From the NCBI GenBank assembly GCA_030848705.1, contig CM061240.1, positions 121,942,998 to 122,006,997 of the forward strand: a stretch of DNA of 64,000 nt, read 5' to 3'. The notes below the pieces were generated by a model. That model was not told where the DNA came from. It saw only the letters and a list, made by a program, of their open reading frames with translations, and searched no databases. A program made the translations under genes and the position numbers. Source of the stretch: Heracleum sosnowskyi. Its lineage: Eukaryota > Streptophyta > Magnoliopsida > Apiales > Apiaceae. Numbering within the stretch: the stretch's first letter is position 1; every line of letters starts with the position of its first letter. Below, in pieces: positions 11,371-21,743 of the stretch.

Positions 11371-11371
11371 A

Positions 11372-11836
11372 TGTTGAAGGCAGATTTCGACCTGCAGCCT
11401 CTTACTTCGGACCTGCAGAAGAAGAATGCGAGGGTGTTGCAATGTTGAAGGCAGATTTCGACCTGCAGCCTCTTACTTCGGACCTGCAGAAGAAGAATGC
11501 GAGGTTGTTGGCCCCCGATTCACCTCCGGTGTAAGAAACAGTTAATATGATCTTGAGTATGATTCTCGAAACGTAAAAGACCTGTGTTTGAGTTATCAGT
11601 ATCCAGAAAAAGATGATCTTTTAGAGATAGATTTAACCTGTATATATAGTGCTTCCTGATTGTAACCGAAGGAGGCTTAAGCGGGGGCGGGGCGGACGGG
11701 AGCGTGTCCCCCGCACCATAAATGACAGCCGTTATGAGTGGAGGTACTGGGCTTATGGAAAGACTGGTGGGCTTACCAAGAGATGGGCCTTCGGTATGGG
11801 CTCGGTCCGGCCCAACAAGATAATGGGCCTCTAACA
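11372..11836 (-). repeat. 5' LTR of the first gypsy element
   Basis: 465 bp with TG...CA ends and the same 71-bp tandem duplication (copies at 11372 and 11443). On the minus strand a TATATATA stretch near 11640-11648 is the likely core promoter for genomic RNA. The only base seen to differ from the other LTR is a G/T change in the second copy of the duplication. Confidence 0.96.
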
Positions 11837-11841
11837 GTAAC

Positions 11842-13269
11842 CAAAAGACTTTTTACCTGCTTGTAAAAAAATAAAAAAGACTTTTTACCTGATGACTCCC
11901 TTATTACAAATCCCATCTTCAAGAATTTATACTAAAATTTTAAAATTAGTTACAAATTCAACTTTCAATTTTTTTAATAAAATCCATAAATTGCAATTTG
12001 TTTAGTGATATGACACATTCGAATCTGGACTCTTTTAAAAGTTCTCAAATATTTCAAATTCAATTCACGTAAATACAAAAGTTGGCATAAAATCTACGGC
12101 TAAACATAATGCAACTTTGCTACATGAATTTTTTAAAAAAATTATGAAGTGCACGTGTTTTGATATAATAAAAATAATTTCAAAGAAGGGGGAAGTCAAA
12201 TATTAATTCTTTTTTCAATAAAAAATCAAATTAAAATAAAAATGTATTGGAGAAGCGAGGAGTTGAACCTCGAATCTTGTTAGCCTAATCTAAATAAGAT
12301 CACGAATGATACTGTATTCAAGAAACAAATGCTCTACCAATTGAACTACTTCCCCACTTATGACAAAATCCCAATTCATATAAACATATTATGTTAAGTA
12401 AAATATAAACAACTGAACAAGTTTCTTTTTTATATTTGTATGATAATCTGGAAAATATTTAAGTATCTCCACCACTGTTTGGCATTAAGATCGGAGGAAA
12501 AGAATTCTTAGTGGGCCTAAGCAAGAAATCTCTATCCTACATCCAATACCGGTTGGAAGAGCAATTGAACATTTCGAGCTAGGCTTTAATTTATTAGCCC
12601 AATATACATTGACGGACTAAACAAGTAAATGGGTTTGAATAGGATACCCAGAGTTATACAGTATACAAAACTACTTATATTCTATCGACTATCGTAATTC
12701 GAGTTTGAAAACCAAATTTATTGAATTTTAACAAAGTCGAACTTACATCCCATTCTGAAGTACCCATTTCCCAGTTTTGGAATTTGATTGTCGAATGTAA
12801 ACATGCACGTTAATATCATTCGAAAAATGCTACGTAAACCAAAAAATTCTCAAAAATTGTACAAAATATTGATATATTATATGTATAATTGGTATATTTC
12901 TTAATAAAATGATGGAGAATGCTTATATACATGTGCGTTCATCAATTTAAAAATTTTATGTGTTGTTCCATGTAAATTTTTAAAAAAATTTGGAACAATT
13001 TTTTGGATTCTCTGGAATTGTTGATATCATTAACACAGCCACTACATGAACCAGCTAAACCAGTTAACTTATCTATAATTAAGCTGTCATAGTAGGATTA
13101 ATACAACAATTTTGTTTGTACTTACGGATTCTCCGGATATAATTTAAGATGTGGATAACTCATAACTGCATGCAGCAGCTGAAGGCACCGTTTGTTTTCT
13201 CATTTTGAACAATTTATTAATAAAAAAGCATCACTATATTTAACTCACATAAGTTAATAATTAGATAAG
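11842..13269. other. Intergenic AT-rich DNA around a tRNA-like locus
   Basis: Apart from the tRNA-like sequence at 12249-12355, I see no gene. The sequence is AT-rich with many poly-A and poly-T runs. The flank at 11842-11890 repeats a GACTTTTTACCTG string twice. Confidence 0.55.
12249..12355 (-). tRNA. tRNA-like gene with a long insert in the anticodon loop
   Basis: Read on the minus strand, a 7-bp acceptor stem can form (GGGGAAG with CTTCTCC, one G-U). The D-arm region TAGTTCAATTGGTAGAGC contains a good A box, and the T arm CGAGG-TTCAACT-CCTCG contains a good B box (GGTTCAACTCC). The anticodon stem TTTGT pairs with ACAAG, but 44 bases lie between its halves instead of 7, so about 37 bases would be an intron or insertion. 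If the loop starts TTCTTGA, the anticodon would be CTT (Lys), but the body does not look like the usual plant tRNA-Lys and the variable loop is only 3-4 bases. It could be a tRNA pseudogene or a tRNA-derived SINE head. Confidence 0.45.
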
Positions 13270-13637
13270 TTAGAGCATCTCCAAGGATAATAGCTAAATT
13301 GGTTAGCTAAAATAATATATAATAACTGTTAGCTAAAATTTGCTGAACATGTAAAGGGTTGTGCTCCAATGGGGTTAGCTATAATGGTTAGCTATAATTC
13401 AAAAATAGTATTTTATCATTATTTTCAAATGCAAACGGTTATAATCTAACAACTATATTTTCAAATCAATTTTCCAATTTTTTCAACGGCTATATTTTCA
13501 ACAGCTATTTTCCAACAGCTATATTTCTAACTGTCATATTTCATATATTATATATAAATAGCAAAACTGAGAGTTAAACAAAACACAAACTCCAAACAAT
13601 CTTAAATTCACTCGTACTTCTAAACTATTCATTTGTA

Positions 13638-14931
13638 ATGGACAACACCACACGAATGATTCTTGATATTATGAAGGAAGAAGAAGAAGAGCATGAAGCA
13701 AGAATGAGAATGAATGTTGTTTACCTTCATCATCGACGACAAAGAGTGAATTCTGTCTCTTATCATGGTGGTTCCGTAATGAATCATCGTGTTATTGATC
13801 GCAATAGAGAAGAAGGTCATGATAGACTATATCATGATTATTTTTCTGATACACCTACATACACAGAAACACAGTTTCGTCGAAAATTTCGGATGCGCGG
13901 ATCATTGTTTTTATGAATTAAAGAATCAGTTACAGCTCATGACAATTATTTTGCTCAACAAATTGATGCTGTGGGAGTTCGTGAATTATCATCACTCCAG
14001 AAAGTGACAGCTGCACTTAGGATGCTTGCATATGGAACAGCAGCCGATGTTGTTGATGATTACGTTCGAATTGGTGAGAGCACAACAATAGAGAGTCTTA
14101 AAATATTTGTTAAATCAATCGTTGAAGTTTTTGGAGTTGAATATTTGAGACGACCAAATGATGAAGATGTGTCTCGATTATTAACAGAAAACGAACGACG
14201 AGGCATTCCCGAAATGTTGGGTAGTATTGACTGTATGCACTGAAAGTGGAAAAATTGCCCAACTGCTTGGCAAGGTATGTACACGGGTCATGTTCATGAA
14301 CCAACTATTATATTAAAAGCAATAGCTTCAAAAGATTTGTGGATTTGACCTTCTTTTTTTGGATTACCGGGATCACTAAATGATATTAGTGTGTTAGATC
14401 GTTCTCATATATTTGAAGATTTGGCAGAAGGTCGTGGACTAGAAGTGAGGTATACCATCAACGGGAATGAATATAACATGGGATATTATCTTGCTGATGG
14501 TATATATCATTCTTGGCCAACATTTGTCAAAATTATTTGAAAACCTCAAGGTAATAAAAAAAAAGTATTTTGCAATTGCACAAGAATCTGTAAGAAAAGA
14601 TGTTGAGCGAGCATTTGGAGTTTTGCAATCTCGATTTGCAATGATTCGTGGACCATCACGATTTTGGGATGTGGACACAGTGAAATATATTATGACATCT
14701 AGCATAATTTTGCACAACATGATCATTGAAGATGAAAAGAAATTACATATGGAAGAAGAGCACTTTGATACAAATGTTGAAATACCAATTGTTACTCCAA
14801 ATCGGAATCATCCAAATACGCTTAGGGAATTCATACAAGTGCACCAACGAATTCGAGACAAACAAACTCATTTTCAGTTGCAAAATGATCTCGTGGAGCA
14901 TCTTTGGCAGCTTCATGGTGGTGTTATGTAA
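13638..14931 (+). pseudogene. PIF/Harbinger transposase (DDE_Tnp_4, ALP1-like), decayed
   Basis: The frame from the ATG at 13638 reads as a Harbinger nuclease: HDRLYHDYFSD, SSLQKVTAALRMLAYG, RIGESTTIESLK, ERRGIPEMLGSIDCMH, KNCPTAW, NEYNMGYYLADGIY and, after a frame change, VRKDVERAFGVLQSRFAMI and ILHNMIIEDE. Four in-frame TGA codons (13914, 14241, 14346, 14538) and a frameshift in the A-run near 14557 break it. At least two TGAs stand where the family has Trp (TGG to TGA). The family enzyme would cut and paste the element into TTA sites with an ORF1 partner. This copy cannot make a full protein. Confidence 0.9.
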
Positions 14932-15630
14932 TTTTTTATGTAATTTTCATTCATATTTGTTATGTGGTTTTTTTTATGTAATTTTCATTCATATTTGTTA
15001 TGTGATTTTTTATGTAATTTTCATTTTCATATTCATGCAACAATACACTATTCTGAAATAAAATACAAAAACTGCATTCTCTATAAAAAAACTGAATTCT
15101 CTATACAAAAACTACAGGGCATAGTGTGTCATTCGACTTATCACTAAACTGAATTATATCTTCAGAATTATCAGATATAGTCTTTTCTGAAAATTGACAT
15201 ACAAGACCTCCTCATAAATGCAGTAACATTGTACTAGAGTATAGAGAAACAGATTGAGCTCAGAATGGGCTCCGAACAATCTAGTAAAATATCATCATAG
15301 AGACGACGGACAATATCATCCAAAAGACGACGGACAATATCAATCTAGTAGACATACAATCTACAATTCTTAATTATACATAAGCTTTCATTCAGGTTTA
15401 TACTTGCTAAAATTCCATTATCAACATACCCCAAATTAGAAACCAGCATGGCCAAAACTAAACAGAAAAAGATGTGATCTTTACATCACATGACCAAAAT
15501 GGTATCCAAAAAACTATCAAGATCATCAAATTTGCCTAGCACCAAGACTCCCTAAAATGCAAACTAAGGTGATATACATATTAAGTTACATAAAATACGA
15601 AGGATTATAAAATCAGTACCTTATCTTACT
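14932..15630. other. Non-coding middle of the Harbinger element, with short repeats
   Basis: Just after the transposase stop, a unit of about 41 bp (TTATGTAATTTTCATTCATA...) is repeated in tandem to about 15030. Near 15296-15350 a block of about 24 bp with GACGACGGACAATATC occurs twice. No coding sequence is visible; this is probably the convergent 3' end of the two Harbinger genes. Confidence 0.6.
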
Positions 15631-15633
15631 CAC

Positions 15634-16031
15634 TTAATCCACTCTGATTTCTTGCAAAGATTTGATTGCAGATTCCAATAAACAATTGGCCACTTTTTCG
15701 TTGATTGTGCACCAATGATTACACAATGAATTAGCAGTTCGATCACTTACGATACCTTCTTTATTTTCCTCGAAATAGTTCCAAATCATGTCCCGATAAC
15801 ACTTATGTGTTTGATTGTTACCCTGTACGGGATCCATGCTAACATTTAGCCAAGCCGAAACGACCAACATATCCTCAATTAAAAAATTCTTTGACCTCTT
15901 GCCTTTTTTTTTTGTTTCGAAGCCTGTGGCTGAGTTTGGGATTGTGATTGAAGGGGTGGTTGAGTAAATACCATTTTCTCAAATTCTGAAAATGTTCCTT
16001 CGTTTAGCGACGATGTGAATGACCCTTCCAT
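15634..16031 (-). pseudogene. PIF/Harbinger ORF1 (SANT/Myb-like accessory protein), decayed
   Basis: From the ATG at 16031 the frame begins MEGSFTSSLNEGTFSEFEKM, then breaks at a ten-base T-run (15904-15913 on the plus strand). It resumes as VSAWLNVSMDPVQGNNQTHK and WNYFEENKEGIVSDRTANSL, the hallmark of the plant proteins annotated as GST-T3-like or Myb/SANT-like that partner PIF/Pong transposases. It stops early at 15634 after NEKVANCLLESAIKSL, so the C-terminal part is missing. ORF1 proteins bind DNA and help the transposase in this superfamily. The convergent orientation to the transposase is usual. Confidence 0.82.
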
Positions 16032-16343
16032 TTTCTATAACAAAAACACAAGATTATGAAGAGTGAAAAGATTGCTGAAAAATGCCCAATTTTTTATGAA
16101 CTAAAACCCTAATTAAATATATATGTTATCAGAACAACACATGATTTTGAAAATAACAATTATGAATTATATCAATTGAAATATAGAACAAGTCAATAGT
16201 CCCTAATTTTAAACAAAATTGAAGAGATATAGAGAAAATCATACCTCTACAACAAAGGGAAAAACAGCGGGGAACAGACAATGATTTTAAGCGGGAGATG
16301 ACCTGGCTGTGTTTAGAGGACGGGAACTCGATCCACTACAAGA

Positions 16344-16680
16344 AAAACGGTTAAATTTGACCGAAAAATTTCGGTCATATTTAGCTAAATTTGACCGCCA
16401 GCGGTCATATTTGGTCAAATTTGACCGAATTGTGTCGGTCATTTTTAAGCTAGTCAAATTTAGCAAAATCGGTCATATTTATGTTAAATTTGACCGACTA
16501 AAATTGACCGCTTAAATTTGACCGATTAAATTTGACCGAAATTTTCAAAATTTTGAAATTTAAATTTTTTTTGAATTTGGCGCCTAACGTCCATCGAATT
16601 TGACCGCCGTTGGTCAAATTTATAAATTTGACCGAAAACGGTCACATTTATAAATTTGACCGAAAGCGGTCAAATTTAAC
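16344..16680. repeat. Left subterminal repeats of the CACTA element
   Basis: Many copies of AAATTTGACCG and its inverse CGGTCAAATTT occur in both orientations at irregular spacing. In En/Spm, short subterminal motifs are bound by the TnpA protein, and these are the obvious candidates here. The motif also explains the short open frame at 16309-16515, which is not a gene. Confidence 0.85.
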
Positions 16681-17344
16681 TATAACACATATTCAACAAG
16701 CCCAGCAGCTTTCTGCTACATTCTGCTAGATTTTTGAAAAATATTCTGGTAAATACTACATTATATCTTGTTGATTTGGTGTCCCTTATTAACACAAACA
16801 TCACCATATTTTATCTTAAATAAATAGTTCAAGAATCAAAATAATTTCATATCATATATAATATTTATTAATGATGATTTCTTTACGAATATGGTTATCT
16901 AAATTCAACTAAAGGTTCAAAATTGGATTTTACGAAACTATTTTTGTTAGTTAGTTTGATGAAAATGGACATCGGAGATATTTTGCTTGACACTTTGACC
17001 ACCGGAGTTGTTTTATTGCCGGAATTCTTTTTATTGCCGGAATTCTTTTTATCACCGGAAATATCATTCCACAAGTTGATTTGTAAAAAATAGATAAATA
17101 AGTAAGTATAAATATATGGGTGTATACATATAGACGTGTGTGTATATATTTTTGTATGTGTGGGTGGAAAGAAGGAGGGAAAGAGGGTGGAAGAAGGGGT
17201 GAAGAGAGGGGAGAGATAATGAATGATGTATGTATGTAATGAGTGTATATATAGGAGATGGGTTTGCTATAATAAATCTGGACCATTGGATTGCAATTTT
17301 GGTTTGATAATCTGGACCGTTTAATGTGTTTCACGCGGATTGCT

Positions 17345-18716
17345 GACATGGCATTAAATTTGACTGCATTCGGTCAAATTTATAAATTTGACTACCTTCA
17401 GTCAATTTAGTAAATTTGACTGATTAGGGTTTGCGGTCAAATTTGTATTTAAATTTGACTACCGTTGGTCAAATTTATAAATATGACCGAAACTGGTCAA
17501 TTTTACGAAGATGATAAAATTTTAATTTGTTATAATAATTATTATGCAAAACTTATAATCATTTCATTGTTTGCATGAACTCTTTAAATCTAAGAAAGTT
17601 AACATCCATACGGTTGGATCGTTCAAATTATAATTTGAATAACACAAAATTACTAACCCCAGTCACTAAATGCTTAACCCCTAAATTCAATCCTAAACCA
17701 TGCATATTTAAATAAATAATTTGAACTATGTATCACATTGTTACTCAAACACCATTATTATCTCTTAATTTTTTTAATGTACATAAAATGTTGTAACACT
17801 ACGCCCAAAAATTATTTGTAATTTTTAAAAATTAGTGAGCAATTATTAACAATATTCAAACTTCTTGAATATACGAAAAATTCACAAATTTTGACCATTT
17901 TCAAATTTAATTTTTTTTAAAGTGCCTCGTATAATTTTTAACATGTAGTTCTTGTTATTTTGAATACTCTAATATTTTTTCATAATTTTAAAAAATGATA
18001 AATTATTTATTTTATATTTTTGAAAATTTTGAATTTATATAAATTTGACCGAGGGCGGTCAAATATATATATTTAACTGTTTTTGGTCAAAAATACATTT
18101 AAATATTTTAGGTTAGTTTTGGCGGGAAATTTACCGCCTAAACTTAAATGTGACTACCTTCGCTCAAATTTATAAATTTGACTGGTTTTAGTCAATTTAG
18201 TAAATTTGACTGATTAGGGTTTGCGGTCAAATTTGTAATTAAATTTGACTACCGTTGGTCAAATTTATAAATGTGACTGAAAATGGCCAATTTTATAAAG
18301 ATGATAAAAATTCAATTTGTTATAATAATTATTATGCAAAACTTATAATAATTTGATTTTTTGCATGAACTCTTGAAATTTAAGAAAGTTAACATCGTTG
18401 GATCGTTCAAATTTTAATTTGAATAACACAAAATTACTAACCCTAGTTAGTAAATGCTTAACCCTTAAATTCAGATCCTAAACCATGCATATTTCAACGA
18501 ATAATTTGAATTATAAATCATATTGTTACTCAAACATTATTATTATCTCTTACATTTTTTAATGTACATAAAATGTTGTCACAATACGCCCATAAAAATA
18601 TTTGTAATTTTTAAAAATTAGTGAGCATTTATTAACAATATTCAAACTTTTTGAATCTATGAAAAATCAATAATTTTTTACCATTTTCAAATTTAAAAAT
18701 TTGTTAAGTGCCACAT
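17345..18716. repeat. Direct repeats of about 790 bp inside the CACTA element
   Basis: The block around TTTGACTGATTAGGGTTTGCGG at 17416 recurs about 790 bp later near 18206, and the following about 500 bp (including TGTTATAATAATTATTATGCAAAAC and a TTGGATCGTTCAAATT string) are also shared. A third, shorter and more diverged copy continues after the gypsy insertion at 25801-26050 (TACGGTTAGATCG near 25970). No coding potential was seen. The G/A-rich tract near 17160-17215 is simple sequence. Confidence 0.75.
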
Positions 18717-19252
18717 TGATATGGGCTAAAAATAACCCTAGATATGTAATTAATGATATATTAATTAGACCTAGTTCGGTCCAAGAATTAGGCCCGATAA
18801 AAGGCCCGAAACCCTAATCATTTATTAATTTCGTAATTAATAAATAGGGAAAATGTACAGCTCATTAAATGAGTTCAAATATGATAAATATCTTGATGAA
18901 AGGGTCCAGAATCCCAATCAAACAATATGATGAGTCACAACACTTATCAGATAAGGATAAAACTTGTCTACCAAGTAATACACTCCTTATCAGTCATCAA
19001 TAATGAGACTTATCAGCTAAGTCTCCTACACTTACTCTAAATACAAGGCTCCTGACGCCTATATAAGGACCCTCGTCCTTCATTCTAGAACTACGTTTTT
19101 TGGCTTGATTCTCTACATAACAGATATACGTAGGCATCTTGTGAGGACCTGTTTAGTCACGAACCACGAGAGCAGCCATAAAGACACGATTGTCCACCAT
19201 CATTCATTGAATACAGCCGTCAACATCTAAATCTAATTTTCATTCCATAACA
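18717..19252 (+). repeat. 5' LTR of the second gypsy element
   Basis: 536 bp with TGATATGGGC...CCATAACA ends. A TATATAAGG box at 19060-19068 is a clear core promoter. The primer-binding site begins two bases after the LTR. Confidence 0.95.
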
Positions 19253-19254
19253 TT

Positions 19255-19272
19255 TGGCGCCGTCTGTGGGAA
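19255..19272 (+). other. Primer-binding site of the second gypsy element
   Basis: TGGCGCCGTCTGTGGGAA, the same as the site of the element at 1956-11836 and partly complementary to tRNA-Asp. Confidence 0.8.
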
Positions 19273-19285
19273 CCTTACAACAACC

Positions 19286-21160
19286 ATGGCTATAACACGA
19301 AGAACAGCAACCGCTACTGGATCAACTGTCACCACCACTGTTCCGATCACCACGGAACCAGGGTCGTTACCCCTCACCACAGAGATGGTTTCTCAACCAC
19401 TAGGGACGTTGCCCATCACCACAGAGGTGGTTTCTCAACCACAAGGGACGAATCCCCAAGCTTCCATACCTCAGAACGAGACTAACCCTCTTCAGATGGT
19501 TGTCTCGCCCCTCGATCATAACCTTCCCTATGGAGCACAGATCTCCACAACCGTGCTTCCTATAAGCACCAATCCAGCATACGGACTGCCCAACTATCCC
19601 CCTGAAGCCGGAGGGAGTGGCCATGCCCCAATAATTCATGAACCATACGAACCTCCCTACATTCGAGGATTGGGACCTGTCCCTGAAGGAAGATACTTGG
19701 ATTATTCTGGGCCCTACTCTGATGACTACTCGTCTGATGAAGGACGAGATCGAGCACCCAGAAGAAGAAGAGCCAGCAAAGAGCCCCTTGGAAGAAGGAA
19801 TCGGGGGGCAACTACAAGGGCACCTATGACTGCCATGGAAAGGATAAGGGCTCATGAGGCTGAGATCCAGAAACTAAAGAAAAACATAGAGATAGAGCAA
19901 CAAAGGAGGCAGACTCAGCCTTCGAACCAAGGGGCAGGAGATGTCCCTATAATTGATTTAGGAACACCTTCAAGGAGGCAAGAAGGAGCTAGGGCTCCAA
20001 GGACGGAGATTCCCAAGTCAGATCCCCGTGTTTTAACACAACTGGGTGACCCAGACGATCCTATTCCACCCTTCACTGAAAAAGTAATGGACGCTCATGT
20101 ATCAAGGAAATTTAAGATGCCTACTATCAAGGCATATGACGGAACGGGTGATCCCGCAACCCATGTGAGGACTTTTTCGAATGCACTGTTGCTGCAACCA
20201 GTCACTGATGCTCTTAAATGTAGAGCGTTTCCTCAAACCCTGGCTGGCATGGCCCAAAGATGGTATAGCCGCTTGCCGCCCAACTCTATCAGTTGTTTCA
20301 GAGATTTGAGCACGGCCTTCATCAGTCAGTTCATTAGTGGACGGGTACATGAAAAAAGCTCTGCTTCACTCATGAACTTAACTCAAGAAAAGAACGAGAC
20401 GTTGAGAGATTACCTCAAACGTTTCACCAAGGAGACATTAAACATACCTGATCTAGATAACAAGGTAGCTATGATAGCCCTTCAACAAGGAACCACAGAT
20501 GTCTTTTTCAATATGTCATTGGCTAAACACCCCCCTGAGAGCATGACTGAGCTCCAACAAAGGGTTGGAAAGTACATCAAAGCTGAGGAAAGCATGAAGA
20601 AAACTGACACAGGTGGTGGAAATAATGGTGGCTCGAATAAGCGAAAGACGGAGCAAGAGTATGATGTCAAGGACAAATATCCTCGTACGACTAGAGACTC
20701 TGATTCAGACACGAAATTTACCGAATATGCAAGGTTGAATGCTCCAAGGAGTCAAATCCTCTTTGACATTGAGAAAGATAGGGACTTTCGATGGCCGAAG
20801 CCACTAAGGGGAGATCCTGAGAAGCGAAACAAGAACAAGTATTGTAGGTACCATAAAGACTCGGGCCATGATACTGATGATTGTAGGCAACTCAAGGATG
20901 AGATCGAGTTCTTAATCCGAAAAGGAAAACTCGATAAGTTCACTAAGGATGGGAATCGAGGAAATCAGCATGGAAACTATGAAAGGAAAAATTATGATAC
21001 GAGGGACGACGACCAAGATCATAATCCTAAGGCCCGAGGGCCTGTTATCAATATGATATATGGAGGACCAGCTGCTACGTTAAGGCCTAAGAGAGTCGGG
21101 GGGCAGGTTCTCCCAATCGAGGTTATGGATTCAAGAGATGACGAAGAAATAAGGGACTGA
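19286..21160 (+). CDS. Gag protein of the second gypsy element (intact, 624 residues)
   Basis: A complete frame from the ATG at 19286, about 30 bp after the primer-binding site. The first 60 residues repeat a TTE-VSQP-GT block. A charged, disordered region follows, then a gag/UBN2-like core around residues 290-420 (CRAFPQTLAGMAQRWYSRLP; LRDYLKRFTKETLNI), and a C-x2-H-x4-H-x4-C knuckle from C520. The stop at 21160 separates it from pol, whereas the element at 5847-11315 fuses gag to pol. Gag would form the particle and package RNA. Since this frame alone is preserved, selection for gag function in cis is possible. Flanking pol remnants confirm the Tat relationship. Confidence 0.9.
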   Translation: MAITRRTATATGSTVTTTVPITTEPGSLPLTTEMVSQPLGTLPITTEVVSQPQGTNPQASIPQNETNPLQMVVSPLDHNLPYGAQISTTVLPISTNPAYGLPNYPPEAGGSGHAPIIHEPYEPPYIRGLGPVPEGRYLDYSGPYSDDYSSDEGRDRAPRRRRASKEPLGRRNRGATTRAPMTAMERIRAHEAEIQKLKKNIEIEQQRRQTQPSNQGAGDVPIIDLGTPSRRQEGARAPRTEIPKSDPRVLTQLGDPDDPIPPFTEKVMDAHVSRKFKMPTIKAYDGTGDPATHVRTFSNALLLQPVTDALKCRAFPQTLAGMAQRWYSRLPPNSISCFRDLSTAFISQFISGRVHEKSSASLMNLTQEKNETLRDYLKRFTKETLNIPDLDNKVAMIALQQGTTDVFFNMSLAKHPPESMTELQQRVGKYIKAEESMKKTDTGGGNNGGSNKRKTEQEYDVKDKYPRTTRDSDSDTKFTEYARLNAPRSQILFDIEKDRDFRWPKPLRGDPEKRNKNKYCRYHKDSGHDTDDCRQLKDEIEFLIRKGKLDKFTKDGNRGNQHGNYERKNYDTRDDDQDHNPKARGPVINMIYGGPAATLRPKRVGGQVLPIEVMDSRDDEEIRD

Positions 21161-21740
21161 GATGCCAGGAACATGGCATGCCCCAAATTTGAAAGTTTAT
21201 TATGTTTAATTGTTTCCTAATAGTACAAGTAGCAATAAGGTCGACGAAACCATTCTGAGCTCTTAAGCTCTTAGTAGGAAGTAAAGCACTATGTAAGGGT
21301 TGAACCCTCTTTTTTAAAGAAAATATTCAAGTTCTTTTTCACTATTTTATTACTTATCTGTGTTTGAGCATTTCCTTATCGTTTTGTTAAAGAGCAAGTT
21401 GTACCAATAGCATTTGATTAAAGTGCCAGCCCATTCAAGAGGCCAAGTACTAGGAATTGCCTTACAAAAGATAAGTTAAATAAATATAAGTGAGCAAACA
21501 AAACAGATATAACATAAATAGCATGCATGGATGGAAGGTCCCGAAGGATCAAAGAGTTATGTTACAAACGCCAAATAAAATCTTAAAGTCCATAAAAGGA
21601 CCTTAAATAAAAACAAGATATAGAGAGCCACGCAGGGCCAATAAAATCTACTCTAAGTCATCAACGGGTCCTTGTCAAGAACAAGGGCATCCCCACGAGG
21701 GGCATCTAAGTCCTCTATGAAGTCATCAGTGGTCTCGGAC
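21161..21740. other. Sequence between gag and the pol remnant, no coding signal
   Basis: Where protease and reverse transcriptase should lie there are only about 580 bp of non-coding, AT-rich DNA. Coding homology resumes near 21744 with the end of the first RNase H (RTAIKAQALADFVVEF). This marks the deletion. Confidence 0.7.
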
Positions 21741-21743
21741 TCA

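Larger units (their letters stand above)
1956..11836 (-). mobile_element. Ty3/gypsy LTR retrotransposon, Tat (Retand-like) clade, full length
   Basis: A complete 9.9-kb element on the minus strand. Two 465-bp LTRs with TG...CA ends flank it, and the 5-bp duplication GTAAC lies outside at 1951-1955 and 11837-11841. In element order it has the 5' LTR (11372-11836), a primer-binding site starting TGGCGCC one base inside the LTR, gag-pol (5847-11315), and a long 3' region (2421-5846) that carries an antisense spliced gene and a tandem array. A second, archaeal-type RNase H after the normal one, with no chromodomain, places it in the Tat clade as known from other plants. The LTRs differ at one visible position and gag-pol is uninterrupted, so insertion was recent and the copy may be autonomous. 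Confidence 0.96.

Noticed and set aside
16309..16515. Short open frame at the CACTA left end
   Set aside because: Composed of TTTGACCG subterminal repeats and crosses the transposon boundary.
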